From Novosphingobium sp. UBA6272 (GTDB taxonomy: Bacteria; Pseudomonadota; Alphaproteobacteria; Sphingomonadales; Sphingomonadaceae): a DNA stretch of 64,000 nucleotides. Each line of letters opens with the position of its first letter. Position 1 is the stretch's first letter. Location: assembly GCF_002440635.1 (NCBI RefSeq), contig NZ_DJUW01000028.1:186001-250000 (forward strand). Reading direction: 5' to 3'. The position numbers were made by a program, and so were the translations under genes. The notes under the pieces were generated by a model. That model was not told the DNA's origin and searched no databases. It saw nothing but the letters and a program-made list of their open reading frames with translations. This document shows, piece by piece, positions 43,099-51,630 of this stretch.

Positions 43099-43662
43099 AT
43101 GCGTCGGGGCTTCAAAGCCGAATCGGAGCGCATTGCAGCGTCAGTCCGGGTCGAGCTTGGATTGACAAAAATCGACGTTCTCGATCCTTGGAGGATGGCA
43201 GCGCATCGGGGTGTACTCGTGCGCGGGGCTGATGAACTCAGACTAGCGGCTGATCACGCCGATCAGCTTATGGTGAATGACCCGGACGCTTGGTCTGGAA
43301 TGACCTTAGCCGAACGAGATACAAAGCTGATTGTACTAAATCCAATGCATAGCCGGGCGCGGCAATGTGCAACACTTATGCACGAACTGGCCCACATAGT
43401 GCTCGATCACGCTCCGGCCAGCGCAGTAGCTTCAGTAAGCGGATTAGTCCTACTTTCCGACTATTCCGACGATCAGGAAAGTGAGGCCGATTGGCTTGGG
43501 GCAGCGTTGCTGTTGCCAGAAGCCGTTTTGCTACATCATCGAGCGGCAGGCAAAAGCCCGGCCCAGATCGCTCAGATGTTCGGAGTCAGTTTGGACCTGT
43601 GCAACTGGCGCTGCCGAATGACGGGTGTTGAGAAGCGCTTATCATATTGTCGATCCGCCTAG
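43099..43662 (+). CDS. ImmA/IrrE family metallopeptidase
   Basis: 187 residues, ATG immediately after the XRE stop. Zinc site HELAH (TLMHELAHIVLDH) with the third ligand in QESEADWLGAALLLP, the ImmA/IrrE pattern. Such peptidases cleave a partner HTH repressor in response to DNA damage or other signals. Just outside the tRNA-derived attachment site, so it may belong to an older insertion. A second, larger pair of the same design lies at 51686-52901. Confidence 0.85.
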   Translation: MRRGFKAESERIAASVRVELGLTKIDVLDPWRMAAHRGVLVRGADELRLAADHADQLMVNDPDAWSGMTLAERDTKLIVLNPMHSRARQCATLMHELAHIVLDHAPASAVASVSGLVLLSDYSDDQESEADWLGAALLLPEAVLLHHRAAGKSPAQIAQMFGVSLDLCNWRCRMTGVEKRLSYCRSA

Positions 43663-43773
43663 AGATCGTGTAGGTAATCGCTTGTCGCGTGGCGACATGG
43701 TGGCGACACAGATTGAGGGCGCAAAATCACCTCGCCCTGAAGGCGATTATCTCGCTGATTTATCTAGGAAAAC

Positions 43774-43818
43774 TGGAGCGGGCGAAGGGATTCGAACCCT
43801 CGACCCCAACCTTGGCAA
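43774..43818 (-). repeat. Detached 3' half of tRNA-Gly(GCC): integration attachment site
   Basis: On the minus strand this reads the 3' part of a glycine tRNA: anticodon-loop TTGCCAAGG, variable loop, T arm GAGGGTTCGAATCCCTT, acceptor strand CGCCCGC and TCCA. The 5' half is absent; the sequence to the right is unrelated to a tRNA. A tyrosine recombinase gene begins 200 nt away. Tyrosine recombinases often target the 3' half of tRNA genes and leave such a duplicate at one end. Confidence 0.8.
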
Positions 43819-44020
43819 AATGCCGGATTACATCCGCCGAGTGTACCCCAACCTGCGCTAGCCCACGCCATCCTTCTGAATATAAGCCAAAATTCGGGAT
43901 TCATGCTACGCCAGAGCAACCCGTTCGTGGCCTGCCGTTTCTTCCCGTCCGCTTACATTGTGCGTACATTGCCAAGGACTCCGGCTTGTGTAAGCAAAAT
44001 GCCCGAAAGGACAAGCTGGC

Positions 44021-45280
44021 ATGGGCAAGCTCACCAAGACATCCATCGACGCTCTGGCGATCCCCGAAACGGGGCAGGCGTTCCTGTGGGATTCTGAACT
44101 GCGTGGATTTGGGGTACGGGTCATTCCGTCAGGCCTCAAAGCGTTCGTGCTGCAATACCGAAACGAGGAAGGGCGCAGCCGCAGGATTGTGATCGGCCGA
44201 TATGGCGTCCTCACGGTCGAGCAGGCACGCAAGCAAGCGATCGTGAAGCTCGCGGCAGTCGTTGGTGGCGCGGACCCAGCTGAGGAGCGCGCGCAATCCC
44301 GCGCAGCCATCACGATCCGGGAAGTCTGCACCTGGTATCTCGAAAACGCCGAAGCCGGGACAATCCTCGGGCGCAAGCATCGGCCGATCAAAGCTTCGAC
44401 CCTCGCAATGGATCGCAGCCGGATTGAGACGCACATCGTTCCGCTTATCGGCACCCGACAGGTCCGCGCATTGCGCGTTTCGGACATCGAGAAGATGCAG
44501 ATGGACATCGTTGCCGGGAAAACTGCCAAGCCGCGCAAGGAAGGCGGACGCGGCGGCAAGGCCGCCGGTGGCCCCGGCGTTGCCGGTCGTGCGGTCTCGA
44601 CGCTGCAAAGCCTCCTCTCCCATGCGCTCCGCTATGACATCGTGGAGAACAACCCCGCGGCTGGCGTTCGCAAGATCGCCGGTAAGGCACGCACTCGTCG
44701 GCTCAGTGCGGGGGAAATCCGGGCGCTTGGTGAAGCGATGGAAATCGCGGCGCGGAACGAGGAAAATCCAACCGGTCTCGCTGCTGTGCGAGCCCTTCTG
44801 CTGACCGGCTACCGGATCTCCGAGATCATTGGCATGGAACGGGGCTGGCTTCACGCTGACCGCGGATATGTCCACTTCCCCGACACCAAGACCGATGGCC
44901 AAGTGCGCCCGATTGGCCAGGCAGCGATCCAACTGTTGAAGGCCCTGCCAGAAAAGCGCGGGCTCTCGCTGTTCTTCCCGTCGGACTTTGTGGACCGGCC
45001 ATATTCGGGCGTGCCCGAAACCTTGCGCGCCCTATGCGCTATCGCCGGGATCAAGGGCGTTACGCCGCATGTGCTCCGGCATACCTTTGGAAGCGTGGCC
45101 GGCGACATGGGCTTCTCGGAACTCACCATCAAGGCACTGCTCGGTCATGGCGCACGGGGCTCGACGCAGAACTATGTCCACATCGATGAAGCGCTTCGCC
45201 TAGCCGTGGAGCGCGTTTCTTCGAAGATCGATGAGCTGCTCAGGCAAGAAACCGCGACCATCCTCGACTGGGCCGCATAA
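44021..45280 (+). CDS. int: Tyrosine-type site-specific recombinase (DUF4102 integrase)
   Basis: 419 residues. N-terminal arm-binding domain (1-85, LWDSELRGFGVRVIPSGLKAFVLQYRNEEGRSRRIVIG), core-binding domain (about 95-230), catalytic domain (about 240-410) with the first Arg in TGYRISEI, Lys in DTKTDGQVR, HVLRHTFGS (His-x-x-Arg), LGHG and the nucleophile Tyr in NYVHID. All catalytic residues are present, so it should be active. It lies next to the tRNA-Gly fragment and probably drives integration and excision there. Convergent with the VRR-NUC gene, 16 nt apart. Confidence 0.95.
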   Translation: MGKLTKTSIDALAIPETGQAFLWDSELRGFGVRVIPSGLKAFVLQYRNEEGRSRRIVIGRYGVLTVEQARKQAIVKLAAVVGGADPAEERAQSRAAITIREVCTWYLENAEAGTILGRKHRPIKASTLAMDRSRIETHIVPLIGTRQVRALRVSDIEKMQMDIVAGKTAKPRKEGGRGGKAAGGPGVAGRAVSTLQSLLSHALRYDIVENNPAAGVRKIAGKARTRRLSAGEIRALGEAMEIAARNEENPTGLAAVRALLLTGYRISEIIGMERGWLHADRGYVHFPDTKTDGQVRPIGQAAIQLLKALPEKRGLSLFFPSDFVDRPYSGVPETLRALCAIAGIKGVTPHVLRHTFGSVAGDMGFSELTIKALLGHGARGSTQNYVHIDEALRLAVERVSSKIDELLRQETATILDWAA

Positions 45281-45296
45281 CGTACATGGCGGTTCG

Positions 45297-46964
45297 CTAA
45301 GCGGGTCGGACTTCCGCGAGACCCACTCTGAACCCAAGTGGGACGAGGACCGACGAAATAAGACGCACCTGACTGGCGTGCATTGAGTCGCCTGGAGCCT
45401 TGACCTCTACGAAGTAGATTTCACCATTCCGCCATAGCGTGAGGTCAGGCCATCCGGCACGTAGGTCATAGGATGCCGTAGCGAACACCTCTGCAATAGA
45501 GCGGAGCCTATCAACCCCGAGGCATTCGAAAAGGCCGAGAACGTGATCGCGTTGCACGCGCGGATAGAAGCGCGGAGTATCGCCCGCACTTGCCGCAATG
45601 ACGGCCCAATTGCGTTCAATCTGCTCTCGCGAGGCCTGGTCGATCGCGGCGAAAAAATCGCTGTGCTCGAACCTGTCCTCCGGAAAGGCCACGTTCTTGG
45701 CATAGAGCGCTTCGATAAAGGTGTCAGCGTGTCGATCCGGCAGCGCATGGAACGATGCGGCCTTTATCAAAGTAAGAATGAGGCCGCCCTCGGCAGCACA
45801 ACCGTTCCAACCTTCGGCCTGGTAGCGATCCAGCACAGCCAGTTCGACTGGCTTGTAGTTGTCCGCTGGGTAGAAACGCCAATCCTTCCCGCCGCCGTCC
45901 AGTTGGACCACTTCATGCTCGATGCCGAAGCGCTGTGCCTGCTGCTCGAATCGACTGCTCTTGGTGACAGCAGGCCTGGCACCCTTCGGGGACTTCATTT
46001 GCTGGAGCTTTGCCAGCTTTCTCGCGACCCCCACCTGAGGGTCGATCGTCAGCGCCCGGTCATAGGCTTCAATGGCAGCTTCCAGCTCTCCGGACCGTTC
46101 GTGTATCTCTCCTCGAATTCTCAGCGCTCGCGCTTGCTTCCAGCCTTCGCCCGTGGCCAGAGCAACATCCAGGCCAGCAAGAATGGCCGTGCGCAAATCC
46201 GTTGAGGGATTTTGCTCCAACGATTCTGCAACGAGGCGAATTACATCTATGTCGCCGGTCGCGATCCTGGTGCGCTGCCACCCGTCGCGGTCCAGCATTT
46301 CGCCATCGAAGCCGTACCCCACGCGCTGATCATCCTGACCGACGAGGATCACATGCCGGTTAACTGGATCAATCTCGTAGGAATTGGTCCAACCCGTCTC
46401 CTGCTGCCAGGTCGCGATCTCTAGCCCCTGTTCGAGATCAAACAGAAAGTGGCGATTGCTGTCAGGACTACCGGGGGCATGTGCGGTCTGGCATGTCGCA
46501 AAACGGCCATCGATCGAGATCGCGTTGGTCCCCAGGTTTGCCGAAAATTCGCGCTCGAGAAGCTTTTGCCCATCGGCACGAAAGGCGCATAGGCGCCCAT
46601 TTAATCCATCACCGAACATCCAATCGTTGAGGATGAACGTGCCGTTGTCGGCCACATGACCATCTTGGGGTCGCTCAAGTCGCCCTGTTGCTAGTGTCGC
46701 GCCATCGTCGTTCAACAGCGTCCATTTCCCGTGTCCCTCATATCGATGGCCCCCGATCGTGCCTTCGGGGTTTCTGTCCAGCCAGATGAGATGGAACTTG
46801 CCGTTCGGCGATGTGGTGTGGGGGCCAAAGAAGTCGAGAGCCGGAATTCTGACCAACCCGTGGGAGAAGGGTTCGATCTTAAGCGGACTCGCGGGCCTTG
46901 GTGGCACGACCTTTTTGTCGTTCTGGCCGTCGCCGCCGAACAAGCGCTGGAGGAACCCTTTCAT
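45297..46964 (-). CDS. Large protein with C-terminal VRR-NUC nuclease domain, in the AbiE operon
   Basis: 555 residues. Residues 1-230 are beta-rich with recurring short motifs (WTLLNDDGATLATG, FILNDWMFGDG, CAFRADGQKLLE, IDPVNRHVILVGQDDQ), resembling a propeller-like sensor. Residues about 255-325 look like TPR helices (ALRIRGEIHERSGELEAAIEAYDRALTIDP). The C-terminus is a VRR-NUC fold: a conserved Pro-Asp (P506-D507), E520-V-K522 in YFVEVKAPG and Q532, the PD-(D/E)xK layout of the family. Its ATG overlaps the AbiEii stop by 4 nt, so it belongs to that operon. Presumed DNA nuclease; substrate and role are inferred. Confidence 0.75.
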   Translation of the reverse strand: MKGFLQRLFGGDGQNDKKVVPPRPASPLKIEPFSHGLVRIPALDFFGPHTTSPNGKFHLIWLDRNPEGTIGGHRYEGHGKWTLLNDDGATLATGRLERPQDGHVADNGTFILNDWMFGDGLNGRLCAFRADGQKLLEREFSANLGTNAISIDGRFATCQTAHAPGSPDSNRHFLFDLEQGLEIATWQQETGWTNSYEIDPVNRHVILVGQDDQRVGYGFDGEMLDRDGWQRTRIATGDIDVIRLVAESLEQNPSTDLRTAILAGLDVALATGEGWKQARALRIRGEIHERSGELEAAIEAYDRALTIDPQVGVARKLAKLQQMKSPKGARPAVTKSSRFEQQAQRFGIEHEVVQLDGGGKDWRFYPADNYKPVELAVLDRYQAEGWNGCAAEGGLILTLIKAASFHALPDRHADTFIEALYAKNVAFPEDRFEHSDFFAAIDQASREQIERNWAVIAASAGDTPRFYPRVQRDHVLGLFECLGVDRLRSIAEVFATASYDLRAGWPDLTLWRNGEIYFVEVKAPGDSMHASQVRLISSVLVPLGFRVGLAEVRPA

Positions 46965-48007
46965 GCGACAGCGTTCAAAGCATGTTGCAGTTCGGCAATC
47001 GCCTCGACGACCGCATCAAAGGGCGGCGGCTCGCCGAAAATCATGGTACTCATCGCACGATAGTCCTGGCGCAGGGCATCCATCATCCCGCCTTCCGGGC
47101 ACAATGCAAATGTCGGGGCTTGCGCGGTGGCCAGATCGAAGTCCGGGCGATTGAAGAACATGCGGGCATGCGCGACGCAATCTTCGCCAAGCGCGCGGTT
47201 CGCCAGGGCCGCTTGGCCAATCTCCGATTGGATCAGGCGAAACAGGTCGTAATAGTGTCGCGAAATGCGCTGACCGTCGCCCCGCAACTGCTCCCGGATT
47301 TCGAACCACCGCCTCAGGCCATGCAGAATGACGACCTTGTCCCAGAAGGTGCGTTCGGCATCGACCACGGTGACGCCCGGCACAGCGAGATTTAGATCGA
47401 CGGCATCAGCTTCAACATAGGGCACAATGGTACGCACCGAATTGGGATCGAGCGCCGACTTTGCGCCGGATTCGATCTTCACCGACTTGGCGATGTAGGC
47501 GTCCTCTGGTGTGATGCTGGGATAGATCAGGAGCAAGGTCTGACCATCCTGCGCATCGGCTTCGACCCGGATCGATTGCGGCTCAAGGCCGGTACGTGTG
47601 CAGGTATCGGCGCAGATTTGCGCGAGGCGCTCCTTCATGGGCCCGTTGATATGCGCTTCGCAGGCGTCCTTGATCGCATCGAGCGCTGCCTCACGCTTCT
47701 TGCGGCTCAGCGCTGCCAGTTCCGCGATGGTCGCGGGAACGCCAAGATCATCGCGAAAGACTGTCACGTCGATGTCTTCGGAGAACCGCTCAATCAGGCC
47801 GAACCCCTTCGATAGGGAAGTGCCGCCCTTGAACAGCAGCCGGGGGCCGTCCTCGATCCCGTTGAACAGGGCATCGAGCGTCCAGCAGACCCAGAAGTCC
47901 TTTTCGACGTTTTGCGGGGTCGTGCCGAGCCTCTGGGCTGTTGTGGTATAGAGGCCCGTGCGGGTGGGCGTGTCTGCGCGCAGGACCTCATCGAAGGCGC
48001 TGTTCAT
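46961..48007 (-). CDS. abiEii: AbiEii-type nucleotidyltransferase toxin
   Basis: 348 residues from ATG 48007. The nucleotidyltransferase core is clear: LLFKGGTSLSKGFGLIERFSEDIDVTVF (GG-T/S followed by E/D-x-D at D78/D80) and FWDKVVILHGL further on. AbiEii enzymes of type IV toxin-antitoxin systems transfer nucleotides, reported to act on tRNA acceptor ends, and cause growth arrest or abortive infection. Start overlaps the AbiEi stop (ATGA) and end overlaps the VRR-NUC gene (4 nt), so the three are tightly coupled. Confidence 0.9.
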   Translation of the reverse strand: MNSAFDEVLRADTPTRTGLYTTTAQRLGTTPQNVEKDFWVCWTLDALFNGIEDGPRLLFKGGTSLSKGFGLIERFSEDIDVTVFRDDLGVPATIAELAALSRKKREAALDAIKDACEAHINGPMKERLAQICADTCTRTGLEPQSIRVEADAQDGQTLLLIYPSITPEDAYIAKSVKIESGAKSALDPNSVRTIVPYVEADAVDLNLAVPGVTVVDAERTFWDKVVILHGLRRWFEIREQLRGDGQRISRHYYDLFRLIQSEIGQAALANRALGEDCVAHARMFFNRPDFDLATAQAPTFALCPEGGMMDALRQDYRAMSTMIFGEPPPFDAVVEAIAELQHALNAVA

Positions 48008-48654
48008 TCGCCGGATGCTTCCGAGACGAGCGGACGCAGCAGTTCCTGCATCCATGCCGGGAGCGTTGGCATCCCATCGGCCAGGTCAGCGCGCAGCGCT
48101 GCGCCGTGCGCGGGATTGCCGAGAAGGGTGGCGAGGCGTTGGCGCCATTGTCCGGTGGCGTCGGTCGTCATCGTATCACGCAGCCAGTGCAGCGCCTGGA
48201 CGATCCTCATGGCCGGTCGCCCCGCCCAATAGAGTTTGCTTGCCGCGGTCATTTTGAACTCGATGGTGAGATTTCCAAGCTTGATCGACTTTGGCCGGGC
48301 TTCGCTATGCACGACGATCTTGGCAGGCACTGCATTGGTGAAGCCGAGATCGTTGGCAGCGGTCATCCCGTCGACCAGAACACGGATCTGGTCACGCCGC
48401 GCCACGGCGTCGATGACCGCGCGCGGGTCGGGTGCGCTATCTTGCCGGGTCAGGCTGTTGAACTGCGGTTTATCATAGAGCCCACGATCAATCCGGCGCA
48501 GTTCGCCCCATTTGACCAAGCGCTGGAGAGTCTTGTCGACAGCATCACGGCCGGCAAGGTCGAGGAAGTCGGCCGGTGTCCAGACAGTGTTCGCCGGCGC
48601 TCGGCTTACACGGTCGAGAATTTGCGCTTTCAGTCCGGGCGGGATTGTGTCCAT
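48004..48654 (-). CDS. abiEi: AbiEi-type antitoxin/autorepressor
   Basis: 216 residues from ATG 48654 (MDTIPPGLKAQILDRV). A second ATG at 48672 lies inside the operator repeat and is less likely. N-terminal winged helix (about 1-80, VWTPADFLDLAGRDAVDKTLQRLVKWGELRRIDRGLYDKP) followed by the C-terminal antitoxin domain (about 95-216). AbiEi represses its own operon by binding inverted repeats and counteracts AbiEii. Two suitable repeats are found at 48653-48728. Confidence 0.87.
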   Translation of the reverse strand: MDTIPPGLKAQILDRVSRAPANTVWTPADFLDLAGRDAVDKTLQRLVKWGELRRIDRGLYDKPQFNSLTRQDSAPDPRAVIDAVARRDQIRVLVDGMTAANDLGFTNAVPAKIVVHSEARPKSIKLGNLTIEFKMTAASKLYWAGRPAMRIVQALHWLRDTMTTDATGQWRQRLATLLGNPAHGAALRADLADGMPTLPAWMQELLRPLVSEASGE

Positions 48655-48728
48655 GTCCGAAATATGTAGCATGATTTCGGACGGCAGTCCATAGCCCGAT
48701 GTCCGAAGTGTGTAGCACAATTTCGGAC
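48653..48728 (-). promoter_or_regulatory. Paired 30-bp imperfect palindromes: AbiEi operator
   Basis: Two copies of a GTCCGAA...TTCGGAC palindrome, 48653-48682 and 48699-48728, starting 46 bp apart. Both carry TGTAGCA at their centres and match at most positions. They cover the abiEi start region. AbiEi repressors are known to bind two inverted repeats in their promoter, so this is the probable operator. The upstream copy ends 15 nt before the patatin stop codon at 48744. Confidence 0.8.
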
Positions 48729-48743
48729 ATCGAGCCGCACGGA

Positions 48744-49802
48744 TCAAAGCGCTTCTGGATAGAAGGACACGTAGGGCTCAGCCGTGTCATTGAAGAACCT
48801 GGACGCCACCGATGGCCCATTCGCAAAGGCTAGTTGCTTTGCCACATCTGGCAGTTCTGCCTTCGCCCGCTTCACGTCGTCCAAACCGATCGGACCACTG
48901 GGCAGCAGCGGCGCATTCAAGCGGATGAGACGATCACGGCCAATGAGTAGCCCAGCTTGCCCCAGGGCGTTCTGGCTGGAGAGATGCATCGCTGACGAAA
49001 CAATATCGCGCCAATGCCACAAGCCCCCTCGCAAGACCTGTGCATCCGATATCGTTATCTCGGCGTCACCGCATCCCAGCGACAGGATGTCGATCTGATC
49101 GCGATCGAGCTGGTTGCAACTGAGCGCATCGACCAATGCGACCATCACCGGATTGTTCGCCCACACGCCTCCATCGGCAAATCGTCGCTGGCCGTCCCTG
49201 TAGATCGAGAAGTAAGTGGGAGCAGCAGATGTCGCGAGCGCGACTGTGACCATTTCTTCGCGCCAGTCGAGCTTGAAATCGGGATGATGCGGTGTCTTGA
49301 AAATGTTGACCTCGGTGAAACCGTCGAAGGACGGTATGCACAGTCGGCGCTGCGCATCCCCAAACGCGCGCGCGCCAAAAATCTGGCGCAGCTCACGTTC
49401 AAGCGGCTCCCGGTCATACTGGTAATATGCCAGCGACCGCGCTTTTGCCCAAAGTCGCTTGAAGACTGCCAGAGGCGGCTTGGCCAATGGAAAAATCTCC
49501 TCGCCGTGATCGAAATAGAGTTGCAGGATCGCCGAAGCAGGCAGTCCGATCGAAAGTCCAAGGGCGATTATGCCCCCTGTAGATGTACCCGCGATCAGGT
49601 CGAAATAGTCGCCGGCGGAGTGTCCGCCCAGATACTGCCGCTCAAACTGTGCCAAAATCGCCGCAGGCAAAATTCCCCGAATGCCGCCGCCGTCGATGGA
49701 CAGGATTCGGAAGCGCTTGCCTTCCGGCCACGGCAATTGCCGCCGCCGCTCACCCAGCGTTCCATCAGACCGCCGCAATGGCCTTTGCTCGCTGGCTTCC
49801 AT
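48744..49802 (-). CDS. capV: CBASS effector: patatin-like phospholipase (CapV type)
   Basis: 352 residues from ATG 49802. Patatin fold with oxyanion loop DGGGIRG (37-43), nucleophile S74 in GTSTG and catalytic D210 in ADGGVW. In CBASS the cyclic nucleotide made by the CD-NTase activates CapV to degrade membrane phospholipids and kill the infected cell. The start overlaps the end of the E2-like gene by 38 nt. Last gene of the CBASS operon; 89 nt separate it from abiEi. Confidence 0.9.
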   Translation of the reverse strand: MEASEQRPLRRSDGTLGERRRQLPWPEGKRFRILSIDGGGIRGILPAAILAQFERQYLGGHSAGDYFDLIAGTSTGGIIALGLSIGLPASAILQLYFDHGEEIFPLAKPPLAVFKRLWAKARSLAYYQYDREPLERELRQIFGARAFGDAQRRLCIPSFDGFTEVNIFKTPHHPDFKLDWREEMVTVALATSAAPTYFSIYRDGQRRFADGGVWANNPVMVALVDALSCNQLDRDQIDILSLGCGDAEITISDAQVLRGGLWHWRDIVSSAMHLSSQNALGQAGLLIGRDRLIRLNAPLLPSGPIGLDDVKRAKAELPDVAKQLAFANGPSVASRFFNDTAEPYVSFYPEAL

Positions 49803-50265
49803 CCTGTTCCTCCTGTGTCGGGTGCCGGCCACCACCCGACCATTTTCCTGTCAGCAACCAGCCCTCATAGAAATAGAGATACCGTGCGGCCCAAGGCACC
49901 GTCGTTTCGGCCAACAGGTCTGACGGCGTCCACTCGCCATTGAAAGGATCGAACAGGCACAAGTAAGGCAAGGATTGCTCCGCACGGTTTACATAGACGT
50001 GCGGGATCGGGCCTTCTTCATGTTCGGGATGCCGTTCCAGAAGCGGCGATAGCACCTGCACCCGCGGCTGCACGTTGATGATGGAAAAGTTCTCGATCGC
50101 GAGCGGGACTTCATAGCCGATCCGCACACGGTAGCGTTTGCAGACCGGATCGAGCGTTCCTTCCCAGACCGCTCTGCGCCCGCCTCTTTGCACGAGCGCA
50201 AAGCCCGGCCAGCGTTGCTCCATCGCAGCGATCTGGGTCTCGATCGGGATCAGTCCAGGAACCAT
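49765..50265 (-). CDS. CBASS E2-like protein (type II-short)
   Basis: 166 residues from ATG 50265, overlapping the CD-NTase end by 16 nt. It contains PIPHVYVN followed by LPYLCLFDPFNGEWTPSDLLAETTVPWAARYLYFYEGWLLTGKW: a ubiquitin-conjugating E2-like core with the catalytic cysteine (C103) in YLCLFDP and an upstream His (H89). The block ending WLLTGKWSGGGRHP is characteristic of E2-like proteins encoded beside CD-NTases without an E1. In such type II-short systems the protein modifies the CD-NTase and primes it. Confidence 0.82.
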   Translation of the reverse strand: MVPGLIPIETQIAAMEQRWPGFALVQRGGRRAVWEGTLDPVCKRYRVRIGYEVPLAIENFSIINVQPRVQVLSPLLERHPEHEEGPIPHVYVNRAEQSLPYLCLFDPFNGEWTPSDLLAETTVPWAARYLYFYEGWLLTGKWSGGGRHPTQEEQDGSQRAKAIAAV

Positions 50266-51503
50266 TCGCCGCCCATATTGGTACTCGCCCGCGCCGGAGT
50301 GCAATTGGTCGCAACTGCAGCAGCGGTCACTCCCGCATGAACCCTACCCGTCGGGCCGAACCGCATCGCTCCCTTCTCCATGGCCGCACGGCTGCGGTCC
50401 ATGTGCTCCTTGATCGCGTACTTCGCCGCCGTCTCTCCGAACAGATCATCAAGAATTGTGTTCGTTTCGGTGAGCGAGATGTTTTCCGTCCGCAGGCGAA
50501 CAAGCTGCCTGACCAGATACTCCAGATCATGGACATACTCATTCTGGTCTGGCAACGTGCTGGGCCATCGATCAGTGAAAATATCCGGGACGTAGGCCGG
50601 GTTGCGGACGTCGATGCAAAGATTGTGTGCACTCTGCTCCTGGAGTCGTCGCGCTATGTGCCGGGAAATCGAAACAACCTCCTCCAGCAAACCCGCCCCG
50701 GTCGGCGGCACTTCAAGTGCCAGCGCCGCCAAGACCACCGATGGCGGCTTGCGCTTCGACCGGCTCCGGTACCGCACATCACGATTGCGCTTGATCAGCT
50801 GGAGCGCAACAACGCGAGCAGCCTTCTCCGACAGCGGGACGCGGTCAGGCAGCGGATCAACGTCAGCCTTCGCGACCGTCCGCCCGTCAGCCAGAGAGCG
50901 GAATTCGAAGATTGCGGCGAAGACCGGATCGTATGCCGTCTGAGCGTTGAAGTGGTCAGCAAAGCCCCAAGGATTGACAGGCTTGTGGTAGCTTTCCGAA
51001 GGCTGCCGCTTGAAATGGAAGAGATGCCCTGCCTTTTCAGGAGCTGCTTCAAGTCGCGCAATCGGCATCAGATCAACGCGAACGCCATCATCGTATTCGA
51101 CGGTAACACACCTGGAATTCCGGACCACCCTCCCGTGGTAGCGGGAACCGGGCTCAGCGTTGATGGCTTCAAACAGCAGATTCAAAATAGTTTCGGGATT
51201 GCTGTTGGTCGGAACATCGAGTTCCATCACCACATCGACATCGTGCTGATCCTTTGACACGCTCGAGGCAATTGCGGTCCCGGTCGCGAAACTGCCGCCA
51301 GGGTAGCATGCGATCACCTTGTCCTCCAGCGGACTGCCAGGACGATCGACGTAGCTGCAGAGCGCTTCGAAATGCTGCTGCGCCTCGTCGTGCTTGGTTG
51401 GTGACAGCTGGACCCGGCGCGCCACATCCATGAGCATCGCATCTGCGAAGCTGGGGCTTGGCAAGCGCTCCGGGCGCGGACGGGTCGGATCGAAAATGGT
51501 CAT
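50250..51503 (-). CDS. CBASS nucleotidyltransferase (CD-NTase, SMODS-type)
   Basis: 417 residues from ATG 51503. Nucleotidyltransferase signature YPGGSFATGTAI (G70-S71) with D88-V-D90 in HDVDVVMEL and a third carboxylate D144 in VRVDLMPIA. An alpha-helical C-terminal OAS-like lobe follows (KKxP...-like RSKRKPPSVVLAALALEV). It would make a cyclic di- or trinucleotide after phage infection. Upstream gene of an operon with the E2-like protein and patatin, and divergent from a CapH/CapP-like pair. The protein ends EWFLD rather than in a small residue, notable because type II enzymes join the CD-NTase C-terminus to targets. Confidence 0.9.
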   Translation of the reverse strand: MTIFDPTRPRPERLPSPSFADAMLMDVARRVQLSPTKHDEAQQHFEALCSYVDRPGSPLEDKVIACYPGGSFATGTAIASSVSKDQHDVDVVMELDVPTNSNPETILNLLFEAINAEPGSRYHGRVVRNSRCVTVEYDDGVRVDLMPIARLEAAPEKAGHLFHFKRQPSESYHKPVNPWGFADHFNAQTAYDPVFAAIFEFRSLADGRTVAKADVDPLPDRVPLSEKAARVVALQLIKRNRDVRYRSRSKRKPPSVVLAALALEVPPTGAGLLEEVVSISRHIARRLQEQSAHNLCIDVRNPAYVPDIFTDRWPSTLPDQNEYVHDLEYLVRQLVRLRTENISLTETNTILDDLFGETAAKYAIKEHMDRSRAAMEKGAMRFGPTGRVHAGVTAAAVATNCTPARASTNMGGEWFLD

Positions 51504-51574
51504 TCTGCCCCCTATTTGGTGCGAGTGGCAAAGCCCGAGGTCGGCAGACTTCACCTTACATGATCGTAAGATAT

Positions 51575-51630
51575 ACCGAACGACGATCGAAGTCAACCAA
51601 TCTGCCGAAAGTGTTCGATTGACCGAACGA
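51575..51630. promoter_or_regulatory. Divergent promoter region with repeated ACCGAACGA boxes (possible CapH operator)
   Basis: ACCGAACGA occurs at 51575-51583 and 51622-51630; the second is part of the inverted repeat GTTCG-N6-CGAAC (51613-51628). A minus-strand -35 TTGACT (51596-51591) has a TATCTT -10 at spacing 17, with the first box in its spacer. A plus-strand TTGACC (51619-51624) overlaps the second box. A repressor bound here would block both the CBASS operon and the capH-capP pair. Pattern-based inference. Confidence 0.55.

Noticed and set aside
43774..43861. Complete tRNA gene at the island boundary
   Set aside because: Only the 3' half folds as tRNA-Gly; the region where the 5' half should be shows no D arm or acceptor strand.
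48653..48728. CRISPR-like repeat pair
   Set aside because: Only two copies, both palindromic and sited at a toxin-antitoxin promoter; no cas genes or further repeats.
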